Positions 1 to 8,538 of a DNA stretch of 64,000 bases are shown one piece after another. The stretch's first letter is position 1, and each line of letters opens with the position of its first letter. A model generated the notes under the pieces. It was not told where the DNA came from and ran no database searches. It saw nothing but the letters and a program-made list of their open reading frames with translations. The position numbers were made by a program, and so were the translations under genes. Source of the DNA: Pseudonocardia kunmingensis. GTDB taxonomy: Bacteria > Actinomycetota > Actinomycetes > Mycobacteriales > Pseudonocardiaceae. The stretch is from positions 682,001 through 746,000 of the forward strand of contig NZ_VFPA01000002.1 in assembly GCF_006716445.1 (NCBI RefSeq), in the 5' to 3' direction.

Positions 1-110
1 CGGACGAGGAGTACGTGCGCTACCTCTGGAACAAGGTCATGCGCGAGGACCACCTCATGCGCACCGCGAGCGGCTCACTCCGAGAGCGCACCTGGCCGCC
101 CCTGCGTTGA
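1..110 (+). CDS. C-terminal end of an unidentified protein (5' truncated by the window)
   Basis: The reading frame starting at base 3 is open from the window edge to a TGA at 108-110 and gives about 35 residues ending in RERTWPPLR. Nearly every codon ends in G or C, as in the genes around it, which supports real coding. The tail is charged (DEEYVRYLWNKVMREDH) and shows no motif I recognise, so no function is offered. Its last 36 bases overlap the 3' end of the convergent DUF2889 gene on the other strand. Confidence 0.45.
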   Translation, partial: DEEYVRYLWNKVMREDHLMRTASGSLRERTWPPLR

Positions 111-1115
111 CCCGTCGAGGAGCGGTCGGGCGAGTACGGGGACCTCCGCCAGTGCGCGCAGAGCGTCGTTGAGGTGGGTGCAGCCCCTGATCCCCTTGAG
201 CTCGTCGAGGACCGCCTGCCGCAGGTCGGCCAGCCGGGTGCCGATCATCGGTTCGATGTTCCGCACGGCGAGCGGGCACTCCGCGTACGGCAACACCCGC
301 GGGTCCGCCTCGACCGTGAGCAGCTCACCGGTGGCGGGGTCGGCCGTGGCCGTCACCTGGTACTCGTGCACGGCGACCCGTCCGCCCGCCGGGGTCGTCG
401 CGCTGTCCTGGAACATGGCATCGACCTCGAGTACGCCGCTCTCCGCCAGCCGGACGTCGATGCGCCGGGCGCGTCGCATCGAGACGTCGGTGATGTCGTC
501 GAGGTGGTGCCAGGCGCGAGGGTCGTCGCTCGCGGGCAGCGGGTCGACGGGCCGCGTCCGGTGCGACATGCGGCCGGTGCCGTCGCGGTCCAGCGCGCTC
601 GACCCCGGCTGGAACCCGGTGCAGATCCCCTCCATGCGGCGCCGGGGCGATGGCTGCCCCGGCTTTGGTGACATCCACTCGCTCGTCCACTGCGAGTAGG
701 CGAACCCGGAGATCAGCGACGCACCGGCGATGTCGTCGAGCAGCAGGTACAGGGGAGTGCCCGCGGCGCGTTCGGCCGGCACGACCTCGCCGAGGATCCC
801 GCGCAACCGGCCGCCGCCGCGCGCACCGACGAGCCCGCCGATCGTCGGCCGCGGCGGCTCGGTCGTGATGTCCTCGATCGTCCGGTCGAGCGCGACGCCC
901 ACCCGCATGACGTCCTCGGCCAGCACCCGCGGCGGGCCGCCGTCGGCGGGGGTGAGCAGATCGCGCGCCCTGCCGAGCAGGCGCAGCTGGGTACCGCGCC
1001 CTCCTGGCCAGGTCATGTCGATCGATGACGTCCGCCGGACCGAGCCCGGTCGGCGCGCCGGCGTGGCGTTCATCGGGCCGCGAACCGTGGGCGCGCTGTC
1101 GAGGTCGATCGTCAT
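75..1115 (-). CDS. DUF2889 family protein
   Basis: A 346-residue soluble protein with no signal peptide or membrane segment. The conserved C-terminal block (IEPMIGTRLADLRQ, then RGCTHLNDALRAL) and the early TWPGGRGTQLRL segment are what I associate with DUF2889, a family of unknown function found beside acyl-CoA and steroid or terpenoid catabolic genes in actinobacteria and proteobacteria. The ATG at 1113-1115 is chosen because GGGAGA lies just upstream; a TTG at 1136 in the same frame has no comparable ribosome binding site. It follows the tandem CaiB gene on the same strand after 27 bp and is probably the last gene of that operon. The family call is from memory of its motifs. Confidence 0.7.
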   Translation of the reverse strand: MTIDLDSAPTVRGPMNATPARRPGSVRRTSSIDMTWPGGRGTQLRLLGRARDLLTPADGGPPRVLAEDVMRVGVALDRTIEDITTEPPRPTIGGLVGARGGGRLRGILGEVVPAERAAGTPLYLLLDDIAGASLISGFAYSQWTSEWMSPKPGQPSPRRRMEGICTGFQPGSSALDRDGTGRMSHRTRPVDPLPASDDPRAWHHLDDITDVSMRRARRIDVRLAESGVLEVDAMFQDSATTPAGGRVAVHEYQVTATADPATGELLTVEADPRVLPYAECPLAVRNIEPMIGTRLADLRQAVLDELKGIRGCTHLNDALRALAEVPVLARPLLDGSTQGRPGALSE

Positions 1116-1135
1116 GGGTTCTCCCGCCGTGAGCA

Positions 1136-1156
1136 ATGCTACCTATTCAGTAGCAT
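1136..1156. promoter_or_regulatory. Inverted repeat ATGCTAC-N7-GTAGCAT
   Basis: Two perfect 7-bp arms flank a 7-bp centre. The repeat covers the stop codon of the tandem CaiB gene and ends 20 bp before the DUF2889 start, so it could be an operator or a weak RNA hairpin. Similar GCTAC/GTAGC arms occur at 19130-19147. Confidence 0.35.
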
Positions 1157-3407
1157 GAACCACGCCGTCTCGTGCGAGACGCCCCACCTCCGCCGGTGTG
1201 AATCCGAGCTCACCCAGCACCTCCGACGTGTGCTCGCCGACGGCCGGGCACGCGCGGTCGAGGCGCAGCTCCAGGTCGCCGAGATCCCAATAGGCACCGA
1301 ACTGCTGCATCTCGCCCCACTCGCGTTGCGGGTAGGACACCACCAGCCGGGAGCGCCGGTTCTCCTCGTCGTCCCAGACCGCGAACCAGTGGAACTCGCG
1401 CACGGGCTCGGCCGCGACGCCGACGCCGGCCAGCGCGGCCGCCACCTCGGCGCTGGTCCGCTCGGCGAACACGTCGTCCCGGTTGCTGGACTCCTGGTTG
1501 CCGCCCGCCACCGCGTGCAACGCCGCCAGCTGCGCCGCGCCGGGTGCGACGACCGCGACCCAGCCGTCCGCGGTGCGGTGGACGCGGTAGCCGGGGCCGA
1601 GCCCGGTCTGGTCGCCGTCCAGGCGCGGGTAGGGCGCGATCGCACCCTCGTCGTCGAGGAACGTCTCGCTCGCCGTGAACACGGCGGTGCCGAGCAGGCT
1701 CGCGGACGTCGAGGTCGCCCGTCCGGTGCGTGCGCGCTGGAACAGTGCGAGCAGCGTGGCGACGGCTGAGCTCGCCGCGGTGAGTGTGTCGAGAGAGCCG
1801 AGATGGTGGAACAGCGGAGGGTTGCCGGCTCCGGCGTTCTCGACGTTCCAGCCGGCCATGGCCTGGAACACGGAGTCGTAGCCCGGCCGGTCGGCGCGCG
1901 GGCCACGGGTCCCGTAGGCGCTGACATGGCTGAACACCGCGTCGGGGTTGAGCCCGCGCACCGCCGGCTCGTCCAGGCTGAGCTTGGTCGCGGCCCGCCC
2001 CCTGATGTTGTGGTGCACGACGTCGGCCCAGCGGACCAACCGGTCGCGGATCTGCTCGCCGTCGGGACGCCGCAGGTCGAGGGCGATTCCGCGCTTCCCG
2101 CGGTTGCACGCGACGTAGAAGCCGTCGCGCCAGCCGCGGACCGGATCCCCGGAGACGGCCTCGACCTTGATCACGTCAGCGCCGAGGTCGGCGAGCAGCA
2201 TCGAGGCGAGCGGTCCGGCCAGGTACGCGCCGAAGTCCACGACGCGCAGCCCGTCGAGCGGGCGCGGCGGGGCGCCCCCACCGCCGCCTGCCGCGAAGCG
2301 CCCGCCGCCGGCAGCGAGGCCGTCGTGCTCCCCGAGGCCGTCGTGCTCCCCGATGCGAGGCGCCGCAGATCGGACCGCGGGCGGCGGTTCAGTCCGGAAG
2401 GGCGGCGCCGCCTGCCGCGTCCGGCCGTGTTCGGGGTCCTCGACGTCGACGACGAAGCCGCCCGCGAGCACCTCCTCGTCGGCGAGGAGCGCACCCAGCG
2501 GGGCGATGAGCTCCACCGCCACGTCGGCGGCCCGGATCGCGGCCAGCCACGCCTGCGCCGGATGCTCCCGCATCGCCACCCGCATCACGTCGGCGTCGAA
2601 CTGCTCGGCGGCGCGGCCCAGCGCCTGCAGCGTGGAACGCATCAGCGGCATGACGCTCAGGTCGACCCGGTCGGCCGGGTTCATGAGCTGCAGCCAGCGA
2701 CCGTCCGCGCACTCGTACATGGCGGCCTGCCGGTTCGCGAGCGTGCCAGGTTGGCCCTCGACCAGGCTGGCCGACGGATTCTCCGCCCGGTTCCAGGCCA
2801 TGTTCTGGATCAGGTGCACGCCCTGGGCGAGGCTGGTGTGCGCAGGCCCGCCCGCACCCGAGGACTCGCGGTGGATCAGCCGGGCCACGATCCCCGCCGC
2901 GGCGAGGAACGCCGCGCCCCAGCTCGGGGCGGGGAACCGCCACGCGAACGGGCCGTCACGCCATCCCGCCTGGGTGTCCATCAGGCCCTCGCGGGCCTGC
3001 ACGAGCAGGTCGTAGCCGGGTCGCTCGGCGTCGGCGTGCCCGGGCGGCCAGCCCGTCACGCCGCAGACGACGAGCGCCGGGAAGTCGACCGCGAGCGTGG
3101 CGTCGTCGAGGTCGTGGCGGGCTGCCGTCGAGGGCCGCAGGCCGTGGACGAGGACGTCGGCGTCGCGCAGCAGCGATCGCAGCGTGGCGGCGTCGGCCGG
3201 ATCGGTGAGGTCGAGCACGACGCTGCGCTTGCTCCGGTTCCACGTCGCGAACGCCGAGGGATGCTGCGCTCGCAGCGGATCGCCGCCGGGCGGCTCGACC
3301 TTCACGACGTCGGCGCCGGCCTCGGCGAGCATCTGCGCCGCGACCGGCCCGGCAAGGCCCGACGACAGATCGACGATGCGGATGCCGTCCAGGATGGCGC
3401 CGGTCAT
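1143..3407 (-). CDS. Tandem (two-domain) CaiB/BaiF family III CoA-transferase
   Basis: A 754-residue protein made of two complete CaiB/BaiF domains, each near the usual length of about 380-400 residues. Domain 1 begins at residue 5 (GIRIVDLSSGLAGPVAAQ) and domain 2 near residue 380 (GLRVVDFGAYLAGPLAS); a Gly/Ala/Pro-rich linker joins them. Family III enzymes move CoA between carboxylic acids through an aspartyl-CoA intermediate. The expected aspartate is present in both halves (D133 in RPGYDLLVQ, D511 in RPGYDSVFQ). Family members are interlocked dimers, so the fusion may form a pseudo-heterodimer. It overlaps the upstream gene as ATGA (3404-3407), indicating co-translation. The substrate is unknown. 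Confidence 0.9.
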   Translation of the reverse strand: MTGAILDGIRIVDLSSGLAGPVAAQMLAEAGADVVKVEPPGGDPLRAQHPSAFATWNRSKRSVVLDLTDPADAATLRSLLRDADVLVHGLRPSTAARHDLDDATLAVDFPALVVCGVTGWPPGHADAERPGYDLLVQAREGLMDTQAGWRDGPFAWRFPAPSWGAAFLAAAGIVARLIHRESSGAGGPAHTSLAQGVHLIQNMAWNRAENPSASLVEGQPGTLANRQAAMYECADGRWLQLMNPADRVDLSVMPLMRSTLQALGRAAEQFDADVMRVAMREHPAQAWLAAIRAADVAVELIAPLGALLADEEVLAGGFVVDVEDPEHGRTRQAAPPFRTEPPPAVRSAAPRIGEHDGLGEHDGLAAGGGRFAAGGGGGAPPRPLDGLRVVDFGAYLAGPLASMLLADLGADVIKVEAVSGDPVRGWRDGFYVACNRGKRGIALDLRRPDGEQIRDRLVRWADVVHHNIRGRAATKLSLDEPAVRGLNPDAVFSHVSAYGTRGPRADRPGYDSVFQAMAGWNVENAGAGNPPLFHHLGSLDTLTAASSAVATLLALFQRARTGRATSTSASLLGTAVFTASETFLDDEGAIAPYPRLDGDQTGLGPGYRVHRTADGWVAVVAPGAAQLAALHAVAGGNQESSNRDDVFAERTSAEVAAALAGVGVAAEPVREFHWFAVWDDEENRRSRLVVSYPQREWGEMQQFGAYWDLGDLELRLDRACPAVGEHTSEVLGELGFTPAEVGRLARDGVVHATE

Positions 3408-4456
3408 CGGGTGGCGCGCAGCGCCGAGAGCATCGCGGTGAAGTGGTCGGGCTTCCAGCCGTCCTGGTCCTCACCCCAGCCGATCTGCCCGTCGTACTCC
3501 CAGCGCATGAGCGCGTTCGACCCGGTGGCGTGCTCGCACATGTGGCTGACCGTGAATCCCTCCGCCTGCATGGTCCGGCCGGTGACGTCGGCGAGGTCGA
3601 CGAGCATGTGCGCGTTCCACCCGGTCGCCGGGTCCCGGAAGTTGCGCATCCGGCTGCCGGCGGGGTCGAGCCGCTCGAACCGCCCGTCGCGCAGCAGCCA
3701 GCCGACGTTCATCGGCGACCACCCCTGCGCGTCGCCGTCCTGGGGACGGACGAAGCCGAGGAAGCCGGTCTGTGCGCCGGTGTGGCCGAAGATGTACTCG
3801 ATTCGGCCACGGCCGCGCTGCCGCTCGATCTCGCGCCACCGCGGTCCGCCCGGATTCCGGACGGTGTGCTCACCGCGCAGGTGCGACGCCTTGCGGCTCT
3901 GCGCGTGCGGGCCCCCGCGAGGCCCCCAGGTCCGATCGCGCACCGAGAAGCAGTCGATCGGGATGCGCTCACCGCGCAACGTCAGCTCGCCGGTGAGGTG
4001 CCCGAGCTGGTCGAGGTGCGGGTTGTCCAGCATGGGCGCCTGGCCGGGGGTGAACCGGAACGGCGGGTGGACGCTGCGGTGCTCGAACTCCACGGCGAAC
4101 CCGGCGTCGCGGTCGGCGTAGGCGACGTGGTAGTCCATGAGCGGCCGCAGCATCTTCACCGAGAAGCCACCCTGCGGAAACGTGATGTCGCGCAGGTCGG
4201 CGTCGGCCGGCATCGGGACATCGGGTGCCCTGCGGTAGTACGCGAGCCGGCCGGGGTCGGCACCGTTGGCGTCCCAGACGAAGACACGCCAGATGACCTG
4301 GTCGCGGTTGGTGTGGTAGCCCGCGTGCAGCCATCCGCCGATCCGGCGCTCCGAGATGTTGAACGACCACCAGTTCGTCTCGAACTCGTAGGGGTCCTCC
4401 GATGCCCGGTGGTAGGTGTCGTCCTCGGGGACGAACGGGGTGTCCTCGGTGATCAT
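3404..4456 (-). CDS. AttH/DUF7064-like uncharacterised protein
   Basis: A 350-residue soluble protein rich in Trp, Tyr and His. Features include ETNWWSFNISERRIGGWLHAGYH near residue 25, a central RDRTWGPRGGPHAQS and a C-terminal SHMCEH. The DRTWGPR block and overall plan resemble the lipocalin-like AttH / DUF7064-DUF7065 proteins of unknown function found in actinobacterial acyl-CoA clusters. The ATG at 4454-4456 has a good ribosome binding site (AGAGGAG, 7 nt upstream), so an ATG-proximal extension to 4585 is unlikely. It is the first gene of the minus-strand operon followed by the tandem CaiB and DUF2889 genes, divergent from the importer at 4784. Possible role: binding or modifying a hydrophobic substrate (inference). 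Confidence 0.6.
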   Translation of the reverse strand: MITEDTPFVPEDDTYHRASEDPYEFETNWWSFNISERRIGGWLHAGYHTNRDQVIWRVFVWDANGADPGRLAYYRRAPDVPMPADADLRDITFPQGGFSVKMLRPLMDYHVAYADRDAGFAVEFEHRSVHPPFRFTPGQAPMLDNPHLDQLGHLTGELTLRGERIPIDCFSVRDRTWGPRGGPHAQSRKASHLRGEHTVRNPGGPRWREIERQRGRGRIEYIFGHTGAQTGFLGFVRPQDGDAQGWSPMNVGWLLRDGRFERLDPAGSRMRNFRDPATGWNAHMLVDLADVTGRTMQAEGFTVSHMCEHATGSNALMRWEYDGQIGWGEDQDGWKPDHFTAMLSALRATR

Positions 4457-4661
4457 CCAGGTCTCCTCTGCAATGAGGTGCCCCGAAGAGCATGGCTTCA
4501 AAATAGCCCCCTCATTCTGTTCTGGACACCCTGATGTCGCGTTCGGTGGTGGACCACGATCAGGAGCCGGCCTCAATAGGGCCACTCAGTAGCCCGACTG
4601 GCAGGCCCCGGGCGCGGTCGATGCCGACGCCGTCGGGCTCAGATCCTGGTACCTGTGACAC

Positions 4662-4694
4662 TTGACACAAGCGCCCATTTCAGGTCACTCTTTC
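4662..4694 (+). promoter_or_regulatory. Promoter-like element upstream of the first importer operon
   Basis: A perfect -35 hexamer TTGACA (4662-4667) is followed 11 nt later by the block TTCAGGTCACTCTTTC (4679-4694). The same arrangement recurs at 6564-6595 in the same operon. No clear -10 is visible. The rest of the 327-bp gap 4457-4783 between divergent genes shows only a partial GTAGC-type repeat near 4574-4593. Confidence 0.45.
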
Positions 4695-4783
4695 GACCGT
4701 TCTCGTGGGCATGGGCTGATCCGGGGGCGTTTCCGGGCCGGTGGAACCCAGGGGGCAACGGTGCCCGAGGAAAGGACCCGGAT

Positions 4784-6343
4784 GTGAGTCCGCGCAGTCG
4801 GTTGTGGAAGGGCCTGGCCGTCGTCCTCGTGCTGGGAGTGCTCGCCGGGTGCGGTGGCGGGGGTTCCGACGAGAGCCCGGCCGCAGGCGCGGTCGACGAC
4901 AGCGCTGTCCTGCGGGCCGGGTGGACGGTCGGGCCAACGAGCCTCGACCCGCACATGGCCACGGCCGAGGTCGTCTGGTTCCGGTTCGGGATGACCTCGA
5001 TCTATGACCGGCTGTTCACCGTGAACGCTGCGGGCGAGGTCGAGGGCATGCTGGTCGACTCGTGGGAGTACACCGAGGACGGGCTGCAGCTGACGATGAC
5101 GCTGCGCGAGGACGTGACGTTCCGCGACGGCACGCCGCTGGACGCCAGCGCCGTGAAGCTGAGCCTGGACCGGGCCCGCACCCAGCAGAGCCCGGTGGTG
5201 AAGGCGCGGATGGCGGCGGTGACGGCGGTGGAGGTGCCCGCGCCGTACGAGGTGCGGCTGACGTTGGACGGCCCGACGCCTGCGGTGCCCTACATCCTGG
5301 CGGAGAACTCGGGGTTCATCCTGCACCCCGATCTGGTCACCTCGGGCGATCCGGCCACCGAGACCAACGGCTCGGGCGCCTACTCCGTGGAGAGCTTCAC
5401 CCCCGGTGAGTCGCTGGTGCTGGTGCGCGACCGCACCGACTACTGGGATCCCGAGGCCGCCAAGATCGCCCGGATCGAGCACCGGGCCGTTCCCGACTTC
5501 CAGGCCTTCTCCAACGCGCTCGCGGCCGGGCAGATCGACATCGGCCAGTTCCAGCCGAACAACGTGGCGTCGATCGAGGGCCGCAGGGGCCTGCAGGCGG
5601 TGCCCGTCCCGCAGGGCATCAGCAGCGACCTCCTGTTCAACCGCGCGGTGGCGCCGATGGACGACCTGCGGGTTCGGCAGGCGATCAACCTTGCGATCGA
5701 CCGCGAGGCGATCACGCAGGCGCTGTACCCGGGGTCGGAGCCGAAGTACCAGTACTACCGCGAGGGACTGCAGGGCCATGACCCGTCGCTGGGCCCGATC
5801 GGCCGCGACGTCGAGCGGGCCAAGGCATTGCTGGCCGAGGCCGGACACCCGAACGGGGTCGACCTCGGCGAGATGCTGGTCAGCACGGCGACCACGGCCG
5901 GGCTGCTCGACGTCGTGCTCGAGCAGCTCGCCGAGGTGGGCATCCGGGCCGACGCGGTCACGGTCGACGCGCTGCAGATCTTCCCTCGCTGGGCGGAGGG
6001 CAGGAGTGCCGCGCTGCTGCAGTTCTCCTCGACCGGGCTCGAACCCGGTGCCGGTGCATCCACCTCATGGGGGCCGCAGCTGAATCCGGCGGGGACGACA
6101 CCGGAGTTCGACCGGATCCTCGCTGCGGCCGCTGACAACCGGCTCAGCCAGGAGGAGCGCAACGCCGGTTACCAGGAGCTCAATCGCTTCCTGCGGGAGC
6201 AGGCGTGGTCGTCGCCGATCACGTGGATCAACTACCCATGGGTGATGACCGAGCGGCTCCAGGGGTTCAGCGCGGAGATGGACTACGCCACGACGCTGGG
6301 CCCCTACGACTTCCGGTACCTGTCGATGCAGGCGGACAGCTGA
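4784..6343 (+). CDS. Extracellular solute-binding lipoprotein, family 5 (dipeptide/oligopeptide type)
   Basis: A 519-residue binding protein of an ABC importer, anchored outside the membrane. It begins with a basic n-region and hydrophobic stretch ending in a lipobox (VLAGC) and a Gly/Ser linker. The SBP family 5 signature regions follow: TSLDPHMATAEVVW, YDRLF, VTFRDGTPLDASAVKLSLDRA, GSGAYSVESFTPGES and VRQAINLAIDREAI. The GTG at 4784 is chosen because GAGGAAAGGA lies just upstream and the lipoprotein signal starts there. It is first in an A-B-C-D-F order importer operon. It is close in sequence to the lipoprotein at 39769 (shared ITWINYPWV-like and PYDFRYL ends), so the two may bind related ligands. 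Confidence 0.93.
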   Translation: MSPRSRLWKGLAVVLVLGVLAGCGGGGSDESPAAGAVDDSAVLRAGWTVGPTSLDPHMATAEVVWFRFGMTSIYDRLFTVNAAGEVEGMLVDSWEYTEDGLQLTMTLREDVTFRDGTPLDASAVKLSLDRARTQQSPVVKARMAAVTAVEVPAPYEVRLTLDGPTPAVPYILAENSGFILHPDLVTSGDPATETNGSGAYSVESFTPGESLVLVRDRTDYWDPEAAKIARIEHRAVPDFQAFSNALAAGQIDIGQFQPNNVASIEGRRGLQAVPVPQGISSDLLFNRAVAPMDDLRVRQAINLAIDREAITQALYPGSEPKYQYYREGLQGHDPSLGPIGRDVERAKALLAEAGHPNGVDLGEMLVSTATTAGLLDVVLEQLAEVGIRADAVTVDALQIFPRWAEGRSAALLQFSSTGLEPGAGASTSWGPQLNPAGTTPEFDRILAAAADNRLSQEERNAGYQELNRFLREQAWSSPITWINYPWVMTERLQGFSAEMDYATTLGPYDFRYLSMQADS

Positions 6344-6381
6344 GTCCTGCGATGGTGCTGGACGATCAAGCCCGGCCGGAG

Positions 6382-6474
6382 GGAGCGCGCGCCGGCGCTC
6401 CACCGTCCCGTGATCGTCAGTTCGGTGCAAAGGCGGCCAGATCTGGCCGCCTTTGCACCGGATCGGCGATCACG
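6382..6474. repeat. Two intercistronic dyads, including a 38-bp perfect palindrome
   Basis: Between the lipoprotein and permease genes lies a small hairpin (GGAGCGC 6382-6388, GCGCTCC 6395-6401) and then a perfect 38-bp palindrome at 6423-6460 centred on AGATCT. The palindrome is enclosed, after 6 unmatched bases on each side, by CGTGATCG (6409-6416) and CGATCACG (6467-6474), so the dyad spans 66 bp. In importer operons a stem-loop after the binding-protein gene commonly stabilises its message or attenuates downstream genes; that is the likely role here. An inserted repeat unit or a protein-binding site is also possible. Confidence 0.7.
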
Positions 6475-6563
6475 GATCCGACCGGCCGTTGCCGATGGAG
6501 TTCGGACTTGCCCGTCTCGGTGTCCTGAAACTGTCGTTTCGGTCGACCCGGCGGTCGTGGCGC

Positions 6564-6595
6564 TTGACACTCCGGCAGGTTCAGGCCACTCTTTC
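6564..6595 (+). promoter_or_regulatory. Second copy of the importer promoter-like element
   Basis: TTGACA (6564-6569) is followed 10 nt later by TTCAGGCCACTCTTTC (6580-6595), matching 15 of 16 bases of the block at 4679-4694. It lies about 110 bp before the first permease gene and could give that gene its own promoter. The remaining bases of the 360-bp gap show only a small GAAAC/GTTTC dyad near 6527-6541. Confidence 0.45.
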
Positions 6596-6703
6596 TCGCG
6601 TGTGTGGCCCTGCGGGTCGGCCGGGACGGGCCGACGAACCCCGACGTCCGAGCGCTGATCGGCTCGATGCCACGGACGGCCTGCAGATGAGGGAGGTGCG
6701 CTG

Positions 6704-7651
6704 ATGCTCCGCTTCGTGGCCACCCGGCTGTTGACCGTGGTGCCGCTGCTGCTGTTGCTGACGCTCGTCGTCTTCGGTCTGGTCCAGATCGCGCCCGGCG
6801 ATCCGGCCGCGATCATCGCGGGTCCGGAGGCGAGCCCGGAGGCGGTCGAGCAGATCCGGGCCGATCTCGGACTGGACCGGCCCGTGTGGGAGCAGTACCT
6901 GTCCTACATCGGGAACGCCGTGCAGGGCGATCTCGGGACGTCGTACACGACGAACGAGCCGGTGACCGAGGTGATCGGCCGGGCGTTGCCGCGCACGGTG
7001 ACGATCGCGGTGTTCGCGATGCTGCTCGCGGTGGCGATCAGCCTCCCGTTGGGGGTGCTCGCGGCACTGCGACGCAACCGCCTGACCGACCGGCTCGTGA
7101 CCGGCGCGGCGGTGGTGGCGCTGGCGGTGCCCCCGTTCGTGCTGGCAGCGCTGCTGGTGAACTACCTGGCCCTCGGCGGCCTGCAGCTGTTCCCGCCCAC
7201 CGGGTACGAACCGCTGTCGGAAGGGTTCGACGAGTGGTTCCGGTTCGCCGTCCTGCCGGCGATCGCGATCGCGACGATCAGCCTGGCCGAGCTCACGCGC
7301 CAGGCCCGCGGGTCGTTGATCGACGCGATGGAGGAGGACTACGTCCGCACCGCACGGGCGAAGGGGCTCGGGCGGTGGTGGATCGTGGGCAAGCACGCGG
7401 CCAAGAACGCCGCGGTGCCCTACGTGACCGTGCTGGGACTGAACGTCGGCCGCGTCGTCGGTGCGGCGGTGATCGTCGAGGCGATCTTCAACATCCAGGG
7501 GTTCGGGCAGCTCGGAGTCGACGCCGTGCTCAGCCGGGACCTGCCCACGATGCAGGGCGTCGTCCTGGTGAGCGGAGTGATCGTGTTGCTGGTCAATCTG
7601 GCCGTGGACATCTCCTACGGCTACTTCAACCCGCGGGTGCGTGCCGGATGA
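6704..7651 (+). CDS. ABC importer permease, DppB type
   Basis: A 315-residue integral membrane permease. A first membrane helix (residues 7-30) is followed by the DppB-type extracytoplasmic segment (IAPGDPAAIIAG through GNAVQGDLGTSYTT), then the transport domain with several helices. The EAA cytoplasmic loop that docks to the ATPase is recognisable as EEDYVRTARAKGLGRWW with KHAAKNA. It ends in the common DISYGYFNPRVR. The ATG at 6704 has GGGAGG upstream. The stop overlaps the next permease start (ATGA, 7648-7651). It should pair with that permease as the membrane channel. Confidence 0.93.
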   Translation: MLRFVATRLLTVVPLLLLLTLVVFGLVQIAPGDPAAIIAGPEASPEAVEQIRADLGLDRPVWEQYLSYIGNAVQGDLGTSYTTNEPVTEVIGRALPRTVTIAVFAMLLAVAISLPLGVLAALRRNRLTDRLVTGAAVVALAVPPFVLAALLVNYLALGGLQLFPPTGYEPLSEGFDEWFRFAVLPAIAIATISLAELTRQARGSLIDAMEEDYVRTARAKGLGRWWIVGKHAAKNAAVPYVTVLGLNVGRVVGAAVIVEAIFNIQGFGQLGVDAVLSRDLPTMQGVVLVSGVIVLLVNLAVDISYGYFNPRVRAG

Positions 7652-8538
7652 CCGCCCTCGCGCCCGTGAGCGCAGCGGCCCGTCCGCGGGTCTCCTACCG
7701 TCCCGGCCGGGTGATGCGGCGGTTCCTCGCCGACCGCGTCGGGGTCACCGCCCTGGTCGTGGTCCTGATCCTCGTGGTGATCGCGCTGGTCTCGCGGTTC
7801 TGGACGCCGGTGGACCCGACCGCGCAGGAGCTGCTGGACCGGCTGGAGGGGCCCTCGTCGGCGCACTGGCTGGGCACCGACAACGTCGGGCGCGACATCC
7901 TGAGCAGGCTGATGCGGGCCACCTGGACCGCGCTCACCTCGTGCGCGCTGGCGGTGGGGCTCGCGGTCGCGGTGGGTGTTCCGCTCGGCCTGCTGGCCGG
8001 CTACGCGGAGGGGTTCCTCGACGGGCTGCTGGGCCGGATCAGCGACGTGCTGATGTCGCTGCCGCCGCTGCTGTTCGCGGTGGCCATCGTCGGTGCCCTC
8101 GGACCGAGCCTGACCAACGCGATGATCGCCATCGGGGTCCTGTTGATGCCGCGGTTCTTCCGGCTGACGCGGATCAGCACCCGGGAGGTCAAGAACGAGG
8201 ATTTCGTGGAGGCGGCGCGGGCGTCGGGTACGACCACCATGCGCATCCTCGGCCGGCACGTGCTGCCGAACATCGCCTCGCCGCTGCTGATCCAGATCTC
8301 GTTCGGCGCCGCGGTGGCGATCGTCTCGGAGTCCGGGCTGAGCTTCCTGGGGCTCGGTGCGCAAGCACCCACCGCGAGCTGGGGGTCGATGGTCAAGGAA
8401 GGCTTCGACCGGCTCGCCGAGAACAGCTGGAGCATGTACCCGCCGGCCATCATGATCGTGGTCACCGTCCTGGTGCTGTCCCTGCTGGGCGACGGCCTCC
8501 GTGACGCCGTGGGCCGACAGACGGGCGGACGCCGATGA
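7648..8538 (+). CDS. ABC importer permease, DppC type
   Basis: A 296-residue permease and partner of the gene before it. It has a cytoplasmic N-tail, a first helix (VGVTALVVVLILVVIALVS) and the DppC signature HWLGTDNVGRDILSRLM near residue 72, then the transport domain with the EAA-like loop VEAARASGTTTMRILGRHVLPNI and the conserved SGLSFLGLGAQAP. The start is the ATG inside the ATGA overlap at 7648; the frame is open further upstream but that part only shadows the preceding gene. Its stop overlaps the next start at 8535 by 4 nt. Confidence 0.93.
   Translation: MTALAPVSAAARPRVSYRPGRVMRRFLADRVGVTALVVVLILVVIALVSRFWTPVDPTAQELLDRLEGPSSAHWLGTDNVGRDILSRLMRATWTALTSCALAVGLAVAVGVPLGLLAGYAEGFLDGLLGRISDVLMSLPPLLFAVAIVGALGPSLTNAMIAIGVLLMPRFFRLTRISTREVKNEDFVEAARASGTTTMRILGRHVLPNIASPLLIQISFGAAVAIVSESGLSFLGLGAQAPTASWGSMVKEGFDRLAENSWSMYPPAIMIVVTVLVLSLLGDGLRDAVGRQTGGRR

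Noticed and set aside
1803-4121. Long plus-strand open frame (over 770 codons) opposite the tandem CaiB and AttH-like genes
   Set aside because: Composition is Arg/Ala/Gly/Pro-rich with no domain; it is the antisense shadow of clear minus-strand genes, as is usual in high-GC DNA.
6886-7647. Upstream extension of the DppC-type permease frame
   Set aside because: Only shadows the preceding permease; the start in the ATGA overlap at 7648 gives the normal length.
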